From Acidobacteria bacterium AB60 (lineage in GTDB: Bacteria > Acidobacteriota > Terriglobia > Terriglobales > Acidobacteriaceae): a stretch of 64,000 nucleotides of DNA. The translations under genes were made by a program, and so were the position numbers. Numbering within the stretch: position 1 is the first letter of the stretch; each line of letters starts with the position of its first letter. The DNA is taken from contig VANK01000004.1 in NCBI GenBank assembly GCA_008682415.1, positions 124,001-188,000 on the forward strand. Direction: 5' to 3'. The notes beneath the pieces were generated by a model. It was not told the DNA's origin. It was given only the letters and a program-made list of their open reading frames with translations, and made no database searches. Positions 56,072-64,000 of this stretch are shown piece after piece.

Positions 56072-56999
56072 GTTCCCCCCTTGCGGGCTCGTTCTCCATG
56101 GCCCGGAGAAAGATGTCTTCCAGGGAATCGCGGCGGCGGTGGATGCGGCGAATCTGGACCCCGTGTTCGGCCGCCAGCACGTAGAGGTCACGCGGTTCAA
56201 TGCTGTCCGGCATGACGATTTTGAGGCGGCCCCCGGGGAAGGAAGCGCACTCGCAGCCCAGCCGACGCAGGCTTTCGGCGAAGGCCTCCACCGCACCCGC
56301 GGTCTCAAGCTCAATGAAGTTGCGATGCGAGCGCCGTTCTTCTTCGATGTTGCGGAGAGCGGCGATGCGGCCTTGCTTGAGGATGAGGACTTCGTCGCAG
56401 GTCTCATCGATGTCGCGCAGCAGGTGCGACGAGATCAGCAGGCGGATGCTGCCAGCCTTGCTGATGTCCTGAATCGTTTGGATCATGCGCTGGCGAGCGA
56501 TGGGGTCGAGGCCATTGGTGGGCTCATCGAGGATGAGCAGGCGAGGTCCGTGCGCCAGCGCCTGGGCCAGCTTGATGAGCTGCTTCATTCCCAGCGAGTA
56601 GGTGCTGACGTTGCGGTAGCGGACCTCTCCGAGACCGACGTAAAAGAGCGCCTCATGCGCGCGTTCCAGCGCAACTGCTGGCGGGAGCCCGGCAAGCTCC
56701 GCCATGTAGCGCACGAAGCGGACTCCCGTCATGTTGCCGATGAAGGAGTCGTTCTCCGGCATGTAGCCGATGCCCTGGCGGATACGCGCTCGATCGCGGT
56801 GGCAATCGAGGCCGAAGACGCGAGCCGCGCCGCGCGTGGGCTGGTGGAAGCCGAGGAGAGTGTTGATGAGGGTGGATTTGCCGGCGCCGTTGGGGCCCAG
56901 CAGGCCAATCGCGTTGCCGCGCAACTGGCCTGTGAGCCCATTGAGAATGGGCCGTCCCCCCAGGCGAACTTCCAGACTGTCGAGTTCGATAACACTCAT
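56058..56999 (-). CDS. ABC transporter ATP-binding protein (pair 1)
   Basis: A 313-aa ATPase. Walker A is GPNGAGKST, the signature is [14 protein letters not shown], Walker B is [12 protein letters not shown] and the switch His is in [10 protein letters not shown]. The C-terminal part (about 225-313) is the extension common to ABC-2 ATPases. The start ATG lies one base after the TAG of the anti-sigma gene, so the transporter and regulator are surely in one transcript. Confidence 0.9.
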   Translation of the reverse strand: MSVIELDSLEVRLGGRPILNGLTGQLRGNAIGLLGPNGAGKSTLINTLLGFHQPTRGAARVFGLDCHRDRARIRQGIGYMPENDSFIGNMTGVRFVRYMAELAGLPPAVALERAHEALFYVGLGEVRYRNVSTYSLGMKQLIKLAQALAHGPRLLILDEPTNGLDPIARQRMIQTIQDISKAGSIRLLISSHLLRDIDETCDEVLILKQGRIAALRNIEEERRSHRNFIELETAGAVEAFAESLRRLGCECASFPGGRLKIVMPDSIEPRDLYVLAAEHGVQIRRIHRRRDSLEDIFLRAMENEPARGELVRL

Positions 57000-57000
57000 G

Positions 57001-59580
57001 CTATCTACTTACGATCTGTCCGGCCGGATGGTTCCCCGATTTCAACACTGCGCCGAGGGTGAGGAAGTCGAAGCCGAAGAGTCGGCTGTCGCTGGCCGCC
57101 TGGATGCCGTTGTCCTTGCCCCACGCGCAGATCACGGTGGGCCGCGCATCCGCGGCAAGCTTGCGGAGGGCGTCCGCTGATTCTCCGCTGAACTGGCTCA
57201 GCAGCGGCGTCAAAACCGGGCTGAGGTTTTGATACGCGATCGCGGAGTAGTTCTCGTTCTGATCATGGGGCAGCAGGGCGCGGAAGCTGGAGGAACGCGC
57301 CAGCGAGTTGCCGCTGGTCTGGATGCGGATGGCGTCCATGAGGAGCGCGCGCTGCGGGGCCACGATCATGAATCCGTTGAAGAACGTGTAATTCACCTGG
57401 GCCGCAGGGGTGGCCGCATCATGGATCTGATAGTACCGCTGCGCGTCCACGGTGCTGGCTTCAATCGAGATATTGTGCCCCTGGTGGCCCTGCATCTGGC
57501 TGTTGATGGCCTGGACCAGGCGCTCCAGCGTGTTTTCGAGACGGTCCGGATTGTTGACCTCGATCACCGCCTTCCACGCGGGCGTGGGCAGCGCCGGACC
57601 ATCGAGGGCGATCAGGAAATCGCCGCCCAGGTTGGCCATGAGGTCGTCGCGCAGGCTGATGCCCAGCTTGGCGTCGAGCTCGCTGAAGTTGATCTTCGTC
57701 CGTCCCGAATCGGAAGCCATGGCCATGATGTCGTCGGCGATGGCGGCAGGGTCTTTGGAGAGCGCGGCGACCGCGATCGAGGCGTTGGGGCTGACGAAGT
57801 CGAGCGATCCAATGGGGGCGGGGCTGGCCAGCCACGAAGCCACGCGCTGCCGGGTTCCGGAGAATTGCAGGTTGAGATGGTTCTCGGGTGCACCGTTCGC
57901 CTCGCGGTGTTCGGCAACGATGTACTGCAGGCCGCCCAGTCCGGTGCTCTCGAAGGCGCGCTCTTTCGCCACCGCCTGCAGGCTGCGGCCCATGCGGTTG
58001 TTCTGCATGATGACGCGCAGATTGGCGGCCAGGATGATGCCGGCTCCGCGATCATAGGCAGCGGAGATCTGCCTGCCGAAGTCGCCGGCGGCAAATCCGC
58101 TGGCGCCTGCATTGAGCTGCGCATCGATCTGCTTGATCGTGGGGATGCTGTTCGAGAACACAACCTCGTGGTCGCGGACCAGTGCGTATCCGGCGCGCGC
58201 GGTTGCGGGCGCGGTGGTATTGGCGAGCGCGGCCTCATCGAGCACCACCAGGCCGTCGCCTCCATTGGAGAACTGCTGGCGCAACTCCGCGGCCAGGCCG
58301 CTGCGCTGCACATCCGCCAGGGCCGCCACTCCGCGATGATCCCCTTCACCGCTGGCAACCACGACGACTTCGTCCCCGAGATATTGACTGACGTCGTGAA
58401 TCTTGTTCACCAGCGCATTCAGGTCCGCGGGGCTCTGCTTGTGGCCCCGCGCCCACCACTGCTGCAGCTCCGGGCTCTGGCTGAGCTGATCCTGGAAGAT
58501 GGTATTGGCCTGGCTGAAGTAATCCCCCAGGTTGGGGATGGCCAGATAAAACAGCGTATCGGAGGGCACTCGGGAGAGAAGATCGCTGCTGTAGCGCGAT
58601 TGCGGAAAAGGAATCTGGGCAATGCGATGCTCTACGTTTGCCAGTTGCGCCATGATGCCGATGTACTCCTGGCGATCGGAACTCCACGCGAACTGCTCGG
58701 CCAGCGGCTCCGGCGCAAGCGTGTCACTGGTGGCAATCTGCTCGCCCGGATGCAGTACGGAGTGCAACCCCCCATGGGCAACATCCACTGATCCGCGCAG
58801 GACGGCCACCCGTGAACCTTTGATGCCGGAATTCACGGAGAAGACGGTTCCCGTGACAGCGAGGCGGCAATCGCGTGTCTTCACATAGAGATGTCCTGAC
58901 TTGCGCTGCGCAGCCTGGACAATCAAAGCCCCTTGATCCAGAGAGACCGTCGCATTGCCTCCGCGCGCGCCGAACCCCAGCGTGCTTCTCTCGGCGACCT
59001 CTACGCGCGAGCCGTCCGCCATGCGCAGAACGGCATGGGATGCGCCGGACGTGCGCAGCTCATCCCCTTCGTTGAGGGTCGCGCCCGGAGACAATTGGCG
59101 GTTGTCGTTGCCCGAGACAAGATATGCGGAGCCGTCGATCGACTGCACCTCGGCCCGTACCCCCGGCGGCACCTGCCAGTAGGTCCTGTAGACAAAGAAC
59201 GCGGAGACCAGCACAACCAACGCTGAGGCAAACGCCCATCCCCACACTCTGGGATTGACATGTTGCGCGGTGGCAACGCGCGGCGCAGCCCAATCCAGCG
59301 TGGACGATTCATGAAAGCGGCGCAGGCACAACCCGCACTCGTGAAGGTGCGTGCGCACCAGCAGCGCCCTTGTCTCCGGCAGCGTTCCAGCCCGGTAGGT
59401 GGGGAACAGCTTCCGCACATCCTCGCAGCTGCGAATGGCGGCAATCGCCTCATACCCGTTGTCCAAGCCCAGATTGCCTGCAGCCTTGGCTGCGGCGCTC
59501 CGCACGGCATCTTCCGCCGGCACATCGGCCTGAAGCGCGCGCGTGGCTCGATCCAGAAGTGATCTCTCGTCCTGCATCAT
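57001..59580 (-). CDS. Membrane anti-sigma factor with FecR and DUF3352-like domains
   Basis: An 859-aa composite protein. The cytoplasmic N-terminus has a zinc anti-sigma (ZAS) signature: Cys52, then His78, Cys82 and Cys85 in THLHECGLC, which should hold the sigma factor encoded just upstream. One transmembrane helix (about 113-131) is followed by a FecR-type periplasmic domain (about 143-265; [50 protein letters not shown]). The remaining 520 residues resemble the DUF3352 repeat proteins ([53 protein letters not shown]). Its ATG overlaps the sigma stop as ATGA. The large outer domain is an unusual addition to an anti-sigma factor and probably senses the signal. Confidence 0.85.
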   Translation of the reverse strand: MMQDERSLLDRATRALQADVPAEDAVRSAAAKAAGNLGLDNGYEAIAAIRSCEDVRKLFPTYRAGTLPETRALLVRTHLHECGLCLRRFHESSTLDWAAPRVATAQHVNPRVWGWAFASALVVLVSAFFVYRTYWQVPPGVRAEVQSIDGSAYLVSGNDNRQLSPGATLNEGDELRTSGASHAVLRMADGSRVEVAERSTLGFGARGGNATVSLDQGALIVQAAQRKSGHLYVKTRDCRLAVTGTVFSVNSGIKGSRVAVLRGSVDVAHGGLHSVLHPGEQIATSDTLAPEPLAEQFAWSSDRQEYIGIMAQLANVEHRIAQIPFPQSRYSSDLLSRVPSDTLFYLAIPNLGDYFSQANTIFQDQLSQSPELQQWWARGHKQSPADLNALVNKIHDVSQYLGDEVVVVASGEGDHRGVAALADVQRSGLAAELRQQFSNGGDGLVVLDEAALANTTAPATARAGYALVRDHEVVFSNSIPTIKQIDAQLNAGASGFAAGDFGRQISAAYDRGAGIILAANLRVIMQNNRMGRSLQAVAKERAFESTGLGGLQYIVAEHREANGAPENHLNLQFSGTRQRVASWLASPAPIGSLDFVSPNASIAVAALSKDPAAIADDIMAMASDSGRTKINFSELDAKLGISLRDDLMANLGGDFLIALDGPALPTPAWKAVIEVNNPDRLENTLERLVQAINSQMQGHQGHNISIEASTVDAQRYYQIHDAATPAAQVNYTFFNGFMIVAPQRALLMDAIRIQTSGNSLARSSSFRALLPHDQNENYSAIAYQNLSPVLTPLLSQFSGESADALRKLAADARPTVICAWGKDNGIQAASDSRLFGFDFLTLGAVLKSGNHPAGQIVSR

Positions 59581-60146
59581 CGCGTCCCCCGTTGCATCTC
59601 AATCAATCTCTTTTTCAGCTTCGACCGCGTTTGATGGAGCGTAACGGCCACCACCGCGGCCGAGGTTCCCAGTAACTTTGCAATCTCCCGGTTATCCAGT
59701 TCCTCCAGATACCGCAAGGCAAACATCTCCGCGGCACGCCCGGAGAGTTCACCGATCGCCTGCCGCAGCAGGCGGGCAAGTTCGCGGTTGGCCGCCTCCG
59801 TCTCCGGAGATCCACCCACGCCCGCCCAGGCCACGCCGGCCGCAAGGTCGAGAGGCTCCGCAGCGGATGCGTTCCTTCGCCGTACCACATCGAGCGATCC
59901 GTTGATGGCGGCCCGGTAGAGGTAACTGCCAGCATTCGCCACATCCGGCAACTCGCCGCTGCCCAGCCGCAAGAACACTGCCTGCGCCACATCCTCCGCA
60001 TCAGCCATATTCCCGGCGATGCGGTATGCCGCCATCAGCACACGACGATAGTGCTCCGCGAAGAGGCGCCCCAGATGGGCGTTCTGGTCCACTCCCGAAA
60101 GATTCACAGCTGCGGCGCTCATATTCCCTGGCTCTTCACGGTTCAT
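59577..60146 (-). CDS. ECF-type RNA polymerase sigma factor
   Basis: A 189-aa extracytoplasmic-function sigma factor. Region 2 is seen in LFAEHYRRVLMAAYRIAG and AEDVAQAVFLRL (residues about 28-60), and region 4 helix-turn-helix in FALRYLEELDNREIAKLLG and VAVTLHQTRSKLKKRL (about 135-185). The linker has a Gly/Ala-rich stretch. It is first in a six-gene operon and is translationally coupled to its presumed anti-sigma partner by an ATGA overlap. The start ATG 60146 has GGAG nine bases upstream; ATG 60122 is an alternative. Confidence 0.92.
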   Translation of the reverse strand: MNREEPGNMSAAAVNLSGVDQNAHLGRLFAEHYRRVLMAAYRIAGNMADAEDVAQAVFLRLGSGELPDVANAGSYLYRAAINGSLDVVRRRNASAAEPLDLAAGVAWAGVGGSPETEAANRELARLLRQAIGELSGRAAEMFALRYLEELDNREIAKLLGTSAAVVAVTLHQTRSKLKKRLIEMQRGTR

Positions 60147-60296
60147 AGGGATGACGCTCCCTGGCCGACATTATTAATGGGCACTGGAAGATAATTACGG
60201 GGAAGCGCGATTCAATGTTCCGCGTGACGCGGCAGATCCCACCTCTCCGCCCACCGCGATCTCCAGCACTGCCTTCGCGTTACAGGAGCAAGCTCA

Positions 60297-61142
60297 ATGA
60301 CAAACTTCGCCGCCGATCCAGATCAGGCCGAAAAGGGACGCCTCTTCCGCGCCCTCCATGACCGAAAGCAAGCCTTTCTGATCCCGAACCCATGGGACAC
60401 AGGCACCGCCCGGTTGCTGGCGCATCTCGGATTCGACGCGCTGGCCATCACCAGCGCCGGCTACGCCTTCTCCCTGGGCAAGCCCGACGCCTCCCTCAAC
60501 CGGGAGCAGACCCTCATCGGCGCCGCGGCCATCGCTTCCGCGACACCCCTGCCAGTGAGCGCGGACCTCGAGAACGGATTCGGCGATACCCCGGAGGAGG
60601 CCGCAATCACCATCCGGCTGGCAGCCGACGCGGGAGTCGTCGGAGGCTCTATCGAAGACGCCACGGGACGCGACGACGATCCCATCTACGCTCTCGAACT
60701 CTCCGCGGAACGGGTGAGAGCCGCCGTCGAGGCAGCTCGCGCTCTTCCCTTCCCTTTCACGTTGACCGCGCGCGCGGAAAACTACCTCCATGGCCGGCCC
60801 GACCTTGCCGACACCATCAAACGGCTGCAGGCATATCAGGAAGCGGGCGCCGACGTGTTGTACGCGCCAGGCCTGGCAACCCGTGACGAAATCATCGCGG
60901 TCCTGTCGTCGGTCGATCGCCCCGTCAATGTGCTGATGGGCCTGCAAGGCGTCCAGCTGAGCCTTACCGAGCTCTCCGCCATGGGTGTGAAGCGCGTCAG
61001 CGTCGGCGGCGCACTCTCCCGCGCGGCTCTGGGCGCCTTCCTCCGCGCCGCGCGCGAGATGCACGACGCGGGGACATTTACCTTCGCTCAGGATGCGGCA
61101 AGTTCACGCGAGCTCAACGACTTTTTCCGCACAATGAATTAA
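60297..61142 (+). CDS. Isocitrate lyase/PEP mutase family protein
   Basis: A 281-aa TIM-barrel enzyme. LIPNPWDTGTARLLAHLGFDA and ITSAGYAFSLGKPD form the first substrate loops; LPVSADLENGFGDTPEEA holds the metal-binding Asp and Glu, and GSIEDATGRDDDPIY follows with its acidic residues. The Cys of the KKCGH loop of true isocitrate lyase is absent, so this belongs with the smaller carboxy-phosphonoenolpyruvate mutase or oxaloacetase-like branch. CAGGAG lies before ATG 60297. It is convergent with, and overlaps by 29 bases, the next gene. Confidence 0.85.
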   Translation: MTNFAADPDQAEKGRLFRALHDRKQAFLIPNPWDTGTARLLAHLGFDALAITSAGYAFSLGKPDASLNREQTLIGAAAIASATPLPVSADLENGFGDTPEEAAITIRLAADAGVVGGSIEDATGRDDDPIYALELSAERVRAAVEAARALPFPFTLTARAENYLHGRPDLADTIKRLQAYQEAGADVLYAPGLATRDEIIAVLSSVDRPVNVLMGLQGVQLSLTELSAMGVKRVSVGGALSRAALGAFLRAAREMHDAGTFTFAQDAASSRELNDFFRTMN

Positions 61143-62151
61143 GCGGTGGACCGCCCCCCGATCGTGCCTCGCTCCCGCCCTGCTTCACCTCGGCGCCGAG
61201 CAACTCGTATTGGTCCGAAGCGATGTAGTCCACATGCGCCGCAATGGCCGCCCGCCACCGCGTGCGCGCCGCCTCCAGCGACCCGAAGTTATAGCTCCGA
61301 AACCACCCGCGACAGCTCAGCTCCTGCTCGGTAGCGCCATCCAGCGTGTAGAAGCGGATCCACAAACCGTTGCGGTGCGCCTGCTCCACCAGGGCCTTCA
61401 ACCGATCCATCTTCTCCGGGGTCCACGCTCCGGCCTTGTTTTGCCCTCTAGCTTCCACCACGCTCCACGGGTTGTTCCACCAGCGCCGGTAGTTGTTGGC
61501 CTTCTGATCGTCGATCACCTCTGGAGCGGACTGCGGATTCTTGATTCCCGTGTGAATCGCCCCGAACGCGAGCACCCGATCGTCTGGTTTGAGCTGATCG
61601 TAGAAGACGGTCTGCTGTGCGTCAGGCTCGCCGGTCAGAACCAGGATCGGCTTCACATCCAGCGGCTGAACCGTATCGATGGACCCGCCTTTCGGGGCCG
61701 ACGTGAGCCACTCCTGATGCTGCCGCAGCAACGCCAGAACGGCTGCAATGTGTTCCGGCTTGTTGTCCTTGAAGTCCAGGTTCAAGGTGATCAGCGGCCA
61801 ATCGCCGTGATTGCCTTCGCGTAGCGCCTTCTCCACGATGGGCCGCACCCGCGCGAAGAAGTACTGCTCCATGGTGGGCTCGTGCCCGGAGGGCGGATCG
61901 CCGTGCGTCACCAGCGAGCGGCCCTCGCCGGTGCGGGGATTGACATACCAGCCGAGGTCCTGCTCGATCGCCAGCGGCGTGCCGGCAGAGAGTGCGCGGT
62001 CGATGCGGTCGCTCCACCACTCGTAGTAGGGATAGCAGTTGTGCGCATCCATCAGCACGCGCGAGCCGGGCTGAGGAACCTTTTGCGCGGCTCCGCTCGC
62101 GGCGTGCAGCAGAAGAGCCAACAAGACGGCTCTCAAGATCGATCGGCTCAT
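61114..62151 (-). CDS. Secreted PI-PLC/GDPD-like phosphodiesterase-fold protein
   Basis: A 345-aa protein with a signal peptide (residues 1-22, LRAVLLALLLHAASGAAQ). LMDAHNCYPYYEWW and LAIEQDLGWYV resemble the catalytic HN and E-D segments of TIM-barrel phosphodiesterases, and SLVTHGDPPSGHEPTM the following His. LITLNLDFKDNKPEH continues the barrel. Similar proteins are annotated phosphatidylinositol-specific phospholipase C-like or glycerophosphodiesterase-like. The C-terminus overlaps the convergent gene's 3' end. It lies 10 bases after the PHP gene and is probably in one operon with it. Confidence 0.7.
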   Translation of the reverse strand: MSRSILRAVLLALLLHAASGAAQKVPQPGSRVLMDAHNCYPYYEWWSDRIDRALSAGTPLAIEQDLGWYVNPRTGEGRSLVTHGDPPSGHEPTMEQYFFARVRPIVEKALREGNHGDWPLITLNLDFKDNKPEHIAAVLALLRQHQEWLTSAPKGGSIDTVQPLDVKPILVLTGEPDAQQTVFYDQLKPDDRVLAFGAIHTGIKNPQSAPEVIDDQKANNYRRWWNNPWSVVEARGQNKAGAWTPEKMDRLKALVEQAHRNGLWIRFYTLDGATEQELSCRGWFRSYNFGSLEAARTRWRAAIAAHVDYIASDQYELLGAEVKQGGSEARSGGGPPLNSLCGKSR

Positions 62152-62161
62152 GAAACTGCTC

Positions 62162-63649
62162 CTACCGGTTCAGGTGATTCAGATAGATGGGATTGGAGAG
62201 AAGTTGAAGCACTCCCTTGCTGTCACGGACTTCCACCCGCATCCAGTGCGCATTGCCGTCGCTCATCCAGGAAAACGAAAGAGCTTCAGTTCCCTTACTC
62301 GCCGGCAACGGAGCCAGAGAAGGAGTCTCCAGGCCATCCACGAGCACATGCGCCATGGATCCGGCGCACCCATCGAGCAGGATGCGAAAGGCGACGGAGT
62401 GACCGGAGGAAACCGCAAGAGTGCCGCCCATGCGCGTCCACTCTCCAGCATCGGCGGAGTCGCGCGCCTCAAGGTCAATCACCTTGTCCCGTGAAGCGGT
62501 CAGGTCGATGAAGACGCGGCCCTTGCGAATCCCCTCAAGAATGGCGGGCACAGACAGTTCGCTGGCCTGAACCACCGTCGTGGGCCAGCCAATCGCTCCG
62601 GATTCCCCGGGCAGTGCCGGGCCGTTGTGGCTGTCGCTGCCGCCAATCGCCGTCAGCTGCTCTCCCTGCGCCAACTGCTTGTCCCAGAAGTTGGCGCTGA
62701 TGAGCGGATGACGCCCGCCGTTGATCACTTCGACGCCGGTAAAGAGGCTCATGTCGACGGTGTTGCTCGGCTCCCACTTGCAACCCATGCAGATCTCGCC
62801 GCTGGGCGATTCGGCGTGGTTGATGGAGGCGATCCCGCCCATATCCCGCACCTCGCGCAGCACGTCATTCACGCTGCGCCCGCCGCGCTCCACCACCCTG
62901 TAATCGAGGTAACGTGTCACGCCGAAGATATTGAAGTGGCCCCAGAACGTGGTCATCTCCCGCCCCGGAATCAGCAGGAGCCGGTCAAAGTACGGCTGCA
63001 GCTCCCGCATGTCGTCATAGTGGGTCACCGCATTGTGATCGGTGATGGCGATGAAATCGAGTCCCTGCGCTACGGCCGCCTGGGCGGTGAGAAACACCGG
63101 GCAAGGCACGCGGTTCCCGGATTGGCTGACGCAGCTCCCGTCGCTGTGCGCCGTATGCATGTGCAGATCGCCGCGATACCATCGCGTCCCCGTCTCCAGC
63201 GGCGCCTGCGCGAATCCGTGATCCTCCACTTCGGAGTTGAACCGGATCTCCGCGCGATACTCAGACTCCTCGCTCGGCCGGATGTTAGGCACGGAAAGAA
63301 GCAGCTTCCATTTCCCGGCAGGTATCGGACCGGGAAGATACGAAGGCGTGGCGTCGGATTCGCCGATGGTGAAATGCGCCTTGTTGCCGCCGCTGTATCC
63401 CCGGAATCGCTGCGGATCCTCAATACCGAGATCGATGGCCGTCTTGCGTTCCTTGCCCGTATAGCTGAAATCGACGCTGATGCGGTGCACACCGGCGGGA
63501 ACCTCGAACGGCACATCCAAATACGTTTTGTTCTGCGCCCCGGTGACCTTGCCTCGCAGCACAAGGTCAGGGTTCTGTGTTTGGGTGAGAGCCGGATGGC
63601 CGCAAAGGAGGAAGACGAACAACAACAAGGGGACCAGGAGTTTTTTCAA
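62162..63649 (-). CDS. Secreted PHP-domain metallohydrolase (CehA/McbA family)
   Basis: A 495-aa protein. The start is TTG 63649 with AAGGA six bases upstream, and a Sec signal follows (LLVPLLLFVFLLCGHPAL). An N-terminal beta domain (about 25-155) precedes the PHP metal site: DLHMHTAHSDGS, AITDHNAVTHYD, later NHAESPSGEI and GGSDSHNGPAL, giving the expected His/Asp ligands. A C-terminal beta domain closes the protein. CehA and McbA are carbaryl hydrolases, but most homologues have unknown phosphoester or ester substrates. The gene heads a two-gene unit with the phosphodiesterase-like gene. Confidence 0.85.
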   Translation of the reverse strand: MKKLLVPLLLFVFLLCGHPALTQTQNPDLVLRGKVTGAQNKTYLDVPFEVPAGVHRISVDFSYTGKERKTAIDLGIEDPQRFRGYSGGNKAHFTIGESDATPSYLPGPIPAGKWKLLLSVPNIRPSEESEYRAEIRFNSEVEDHGFAQAPLETGTRWYRGDLHMHTAHSDGSCVSQSGNRVPCPVFLTAQAAVAQGLDFIAITDHNAVTHYDDMRELQPYFDRLLLIPGREMTTFWGHFNIFGVTRYLDYRVVERGGRSVNDVLREVRDMGGIASINHAESPSGEICMGCKWEPSNTVDMSLFTGVEVINGGRHPLISANFWDKQLAQGEQLTAIGGSDSHNGPALPGESGAIGWPTTVVQASELSVPAILEGIRKGRVFIDLTASRDKVIDLEARDSADAGEWTRMGGTLAVSSGHSVAFRILLDGCAGSMAHVLVDGLETPSLAPLPASKGTEALSFSWMSDGNAHWMRVEVRDSKGVLQLLSNPIYLNHLNR

Positions 63650-63718
63650 TGTTGTTCCTTCAGAACAGCGGGCCCGGACAGTGTAGCTCCGGGCCCTGGT
63701 GCCGCGAAAGGATGCGCG

Positions 63719-64000
63719 TTAGAAGTTCAGCCGCAGCGCAAACTGCATCACGCGCGGATCTGCGGAAAGCGAGGTGATAGATGCCACGCTGCCGCTGGAG
63801 GCGTTGCCGCTCGGTTGCCCGAAGACGGGGTGGTTGGCAATGTTGAAGACCTGCCAGGTGATCTGCGTGTTGACTCGTTCATTGAACGGGAAGGTCTTGT
63901 AGATCTCAAAATCAAAGAGCTGTGTTCCCGGACCGACCAGCGTATTGCGTCCCACGTTTCCGATGGTGTACTTGCCGGGGTCCGCATACGGAGTGGTCAG
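63719..64000 (-). CDS. TonB-dependent receptor, C-terminal part
   Basis: The last 93 codons and stop of a gene entering from the right edge. YADPGKYTIGNVGRN, then LFDFEIYKTFPFNERV, TWQVFNIANHPVFGQPSG and the final strand MQFALRLNF ending in Phe are the standard C-terminus of the acidobacterial TonB-dependent receptors that carry an N-terminal carboxypeptidase-regulatory-like domain. These outer-membrane barrels import glycans or other large solutes. The gene lies 69 bases upstream of the PHP-domain gene on the same strand. Confidence 0.88.
   Translation of the reverse strand: MTTPYADPGKYTIGNVGRNTLVGPGTQLFDFEIYKTFPFNERVNTQITWQVFNIANHPVFGQPSGNASSGSVASITSLSADPRVMQFALRLNF

Noticed and set aside
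1-64000. tRNA, rRNA, CRISPR, prophage or complete insertion sequence
   Set aside because: No cloverleaf-like tRNA, rRNA conserved segment, regularly spaced repeats, transposase or phage structural gene was recognised on reading both strands.

Overview
The window is GC-rich chromosomal DNA that looks like an acidobacterium (Acidobacteriota, probably class Terriglobia). The main reasons are the acidobacterial-style TonB-dependent receptor C-termini (right edge and a fragment near 19.2 kb), the many Tat- or Sec-exported glycoside hydrolases, a lipase-maturation-factor homologue, doubled-CXXCH multiheme cytochrome, and an ECF sigma factor coupled to a FecR-type anti-sigma factor. No rRNA, tRNA, CRISPR array, complete insertion sequence or prophage was recognised.

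Region 1 (1-16.7 kb) is a plant-polysaccharide and sugar-acid locus. It holds a GH3 enzyme cut by the left edge, a sialate O-acetylesterase-like esterase, two distantly related GH51 alpha-L-arabinofuranosidases, a membrane GGDEF diguanylate cyclase, and a large Tat-exported glycosidase-like protein of uncertain family. These are followed by a co-directional set: a LarA-type nickel-pincer racemase, a heavily frameshifted KdgT-like permease pseudogene, a DUF1537 four-carbon sugar-acid kinase and a PdxA2-type dehydrogenase. The simplest reading is extracellular removal of arabinose and acetyl groups from hemicellulose or pectin, plus catabolism of a C4 aldonate to dihydroxyacetone phosphate. The LarA homologue may supply a C2 epimerisation step.

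Region 2 (16.7-20.2 kb) has a flavin monooxygenase, then a gene graveyard (a decayed PfkB sugar kinase joined to the C-terminal piece of a TonB-dependent receptor), then ssb.

Region 3 (20.2-35.4 kb) is mostly housekeeping and membrane functions: a PYROXD2/CrtI-like flavoprotein, a lipase-maturation-factor homologue, a two-gene ABC exporter, an M61 peptidase, an eight-heme cytochrome c, clpC with its terminator, a lolD-like ATPase without its permease, two poorly known membrane or envelope proteins, a guanine-deaminase-type enzyme and a MocA-like cytidylyltransferase.

Region 4 (35.4-53.4 kb) contains secreted proteins of unknown role, an amidase, an esterase-LamG fusion, a NIPSNAP protein, a yeast-type cytosine deaminase, a MerR regulator with a 19-bp-spacer promoter, and a five-gene molybdenum-hydroxylase operon of the PaoABC/YagTSR type. 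That operon carries two tandem catalytic subunits and an XdhC/PaoD chaperone. DJ-1/PfpI, type-5 uracil-DNA glycosylase and cupin genes follow.

Region 5 (53.4-64 kb) carries a tightly overlapping six-gene operon on the minus strand: ECF sigma factor, zinc-finger/FecR/DUF3352 anti-sigma protein, and two ATPase-permease pairs. After it come a PEP-mutase/isocitrate-lyase family enzyme, a secreted phosphodiesterase-like barrel, a secreted PHP-domain metallohydrolase and the C-terminus of another TonB-dependent receptor cut by the right edge.

All function calls rest on reading motifs and recalled family features; no database search was run.
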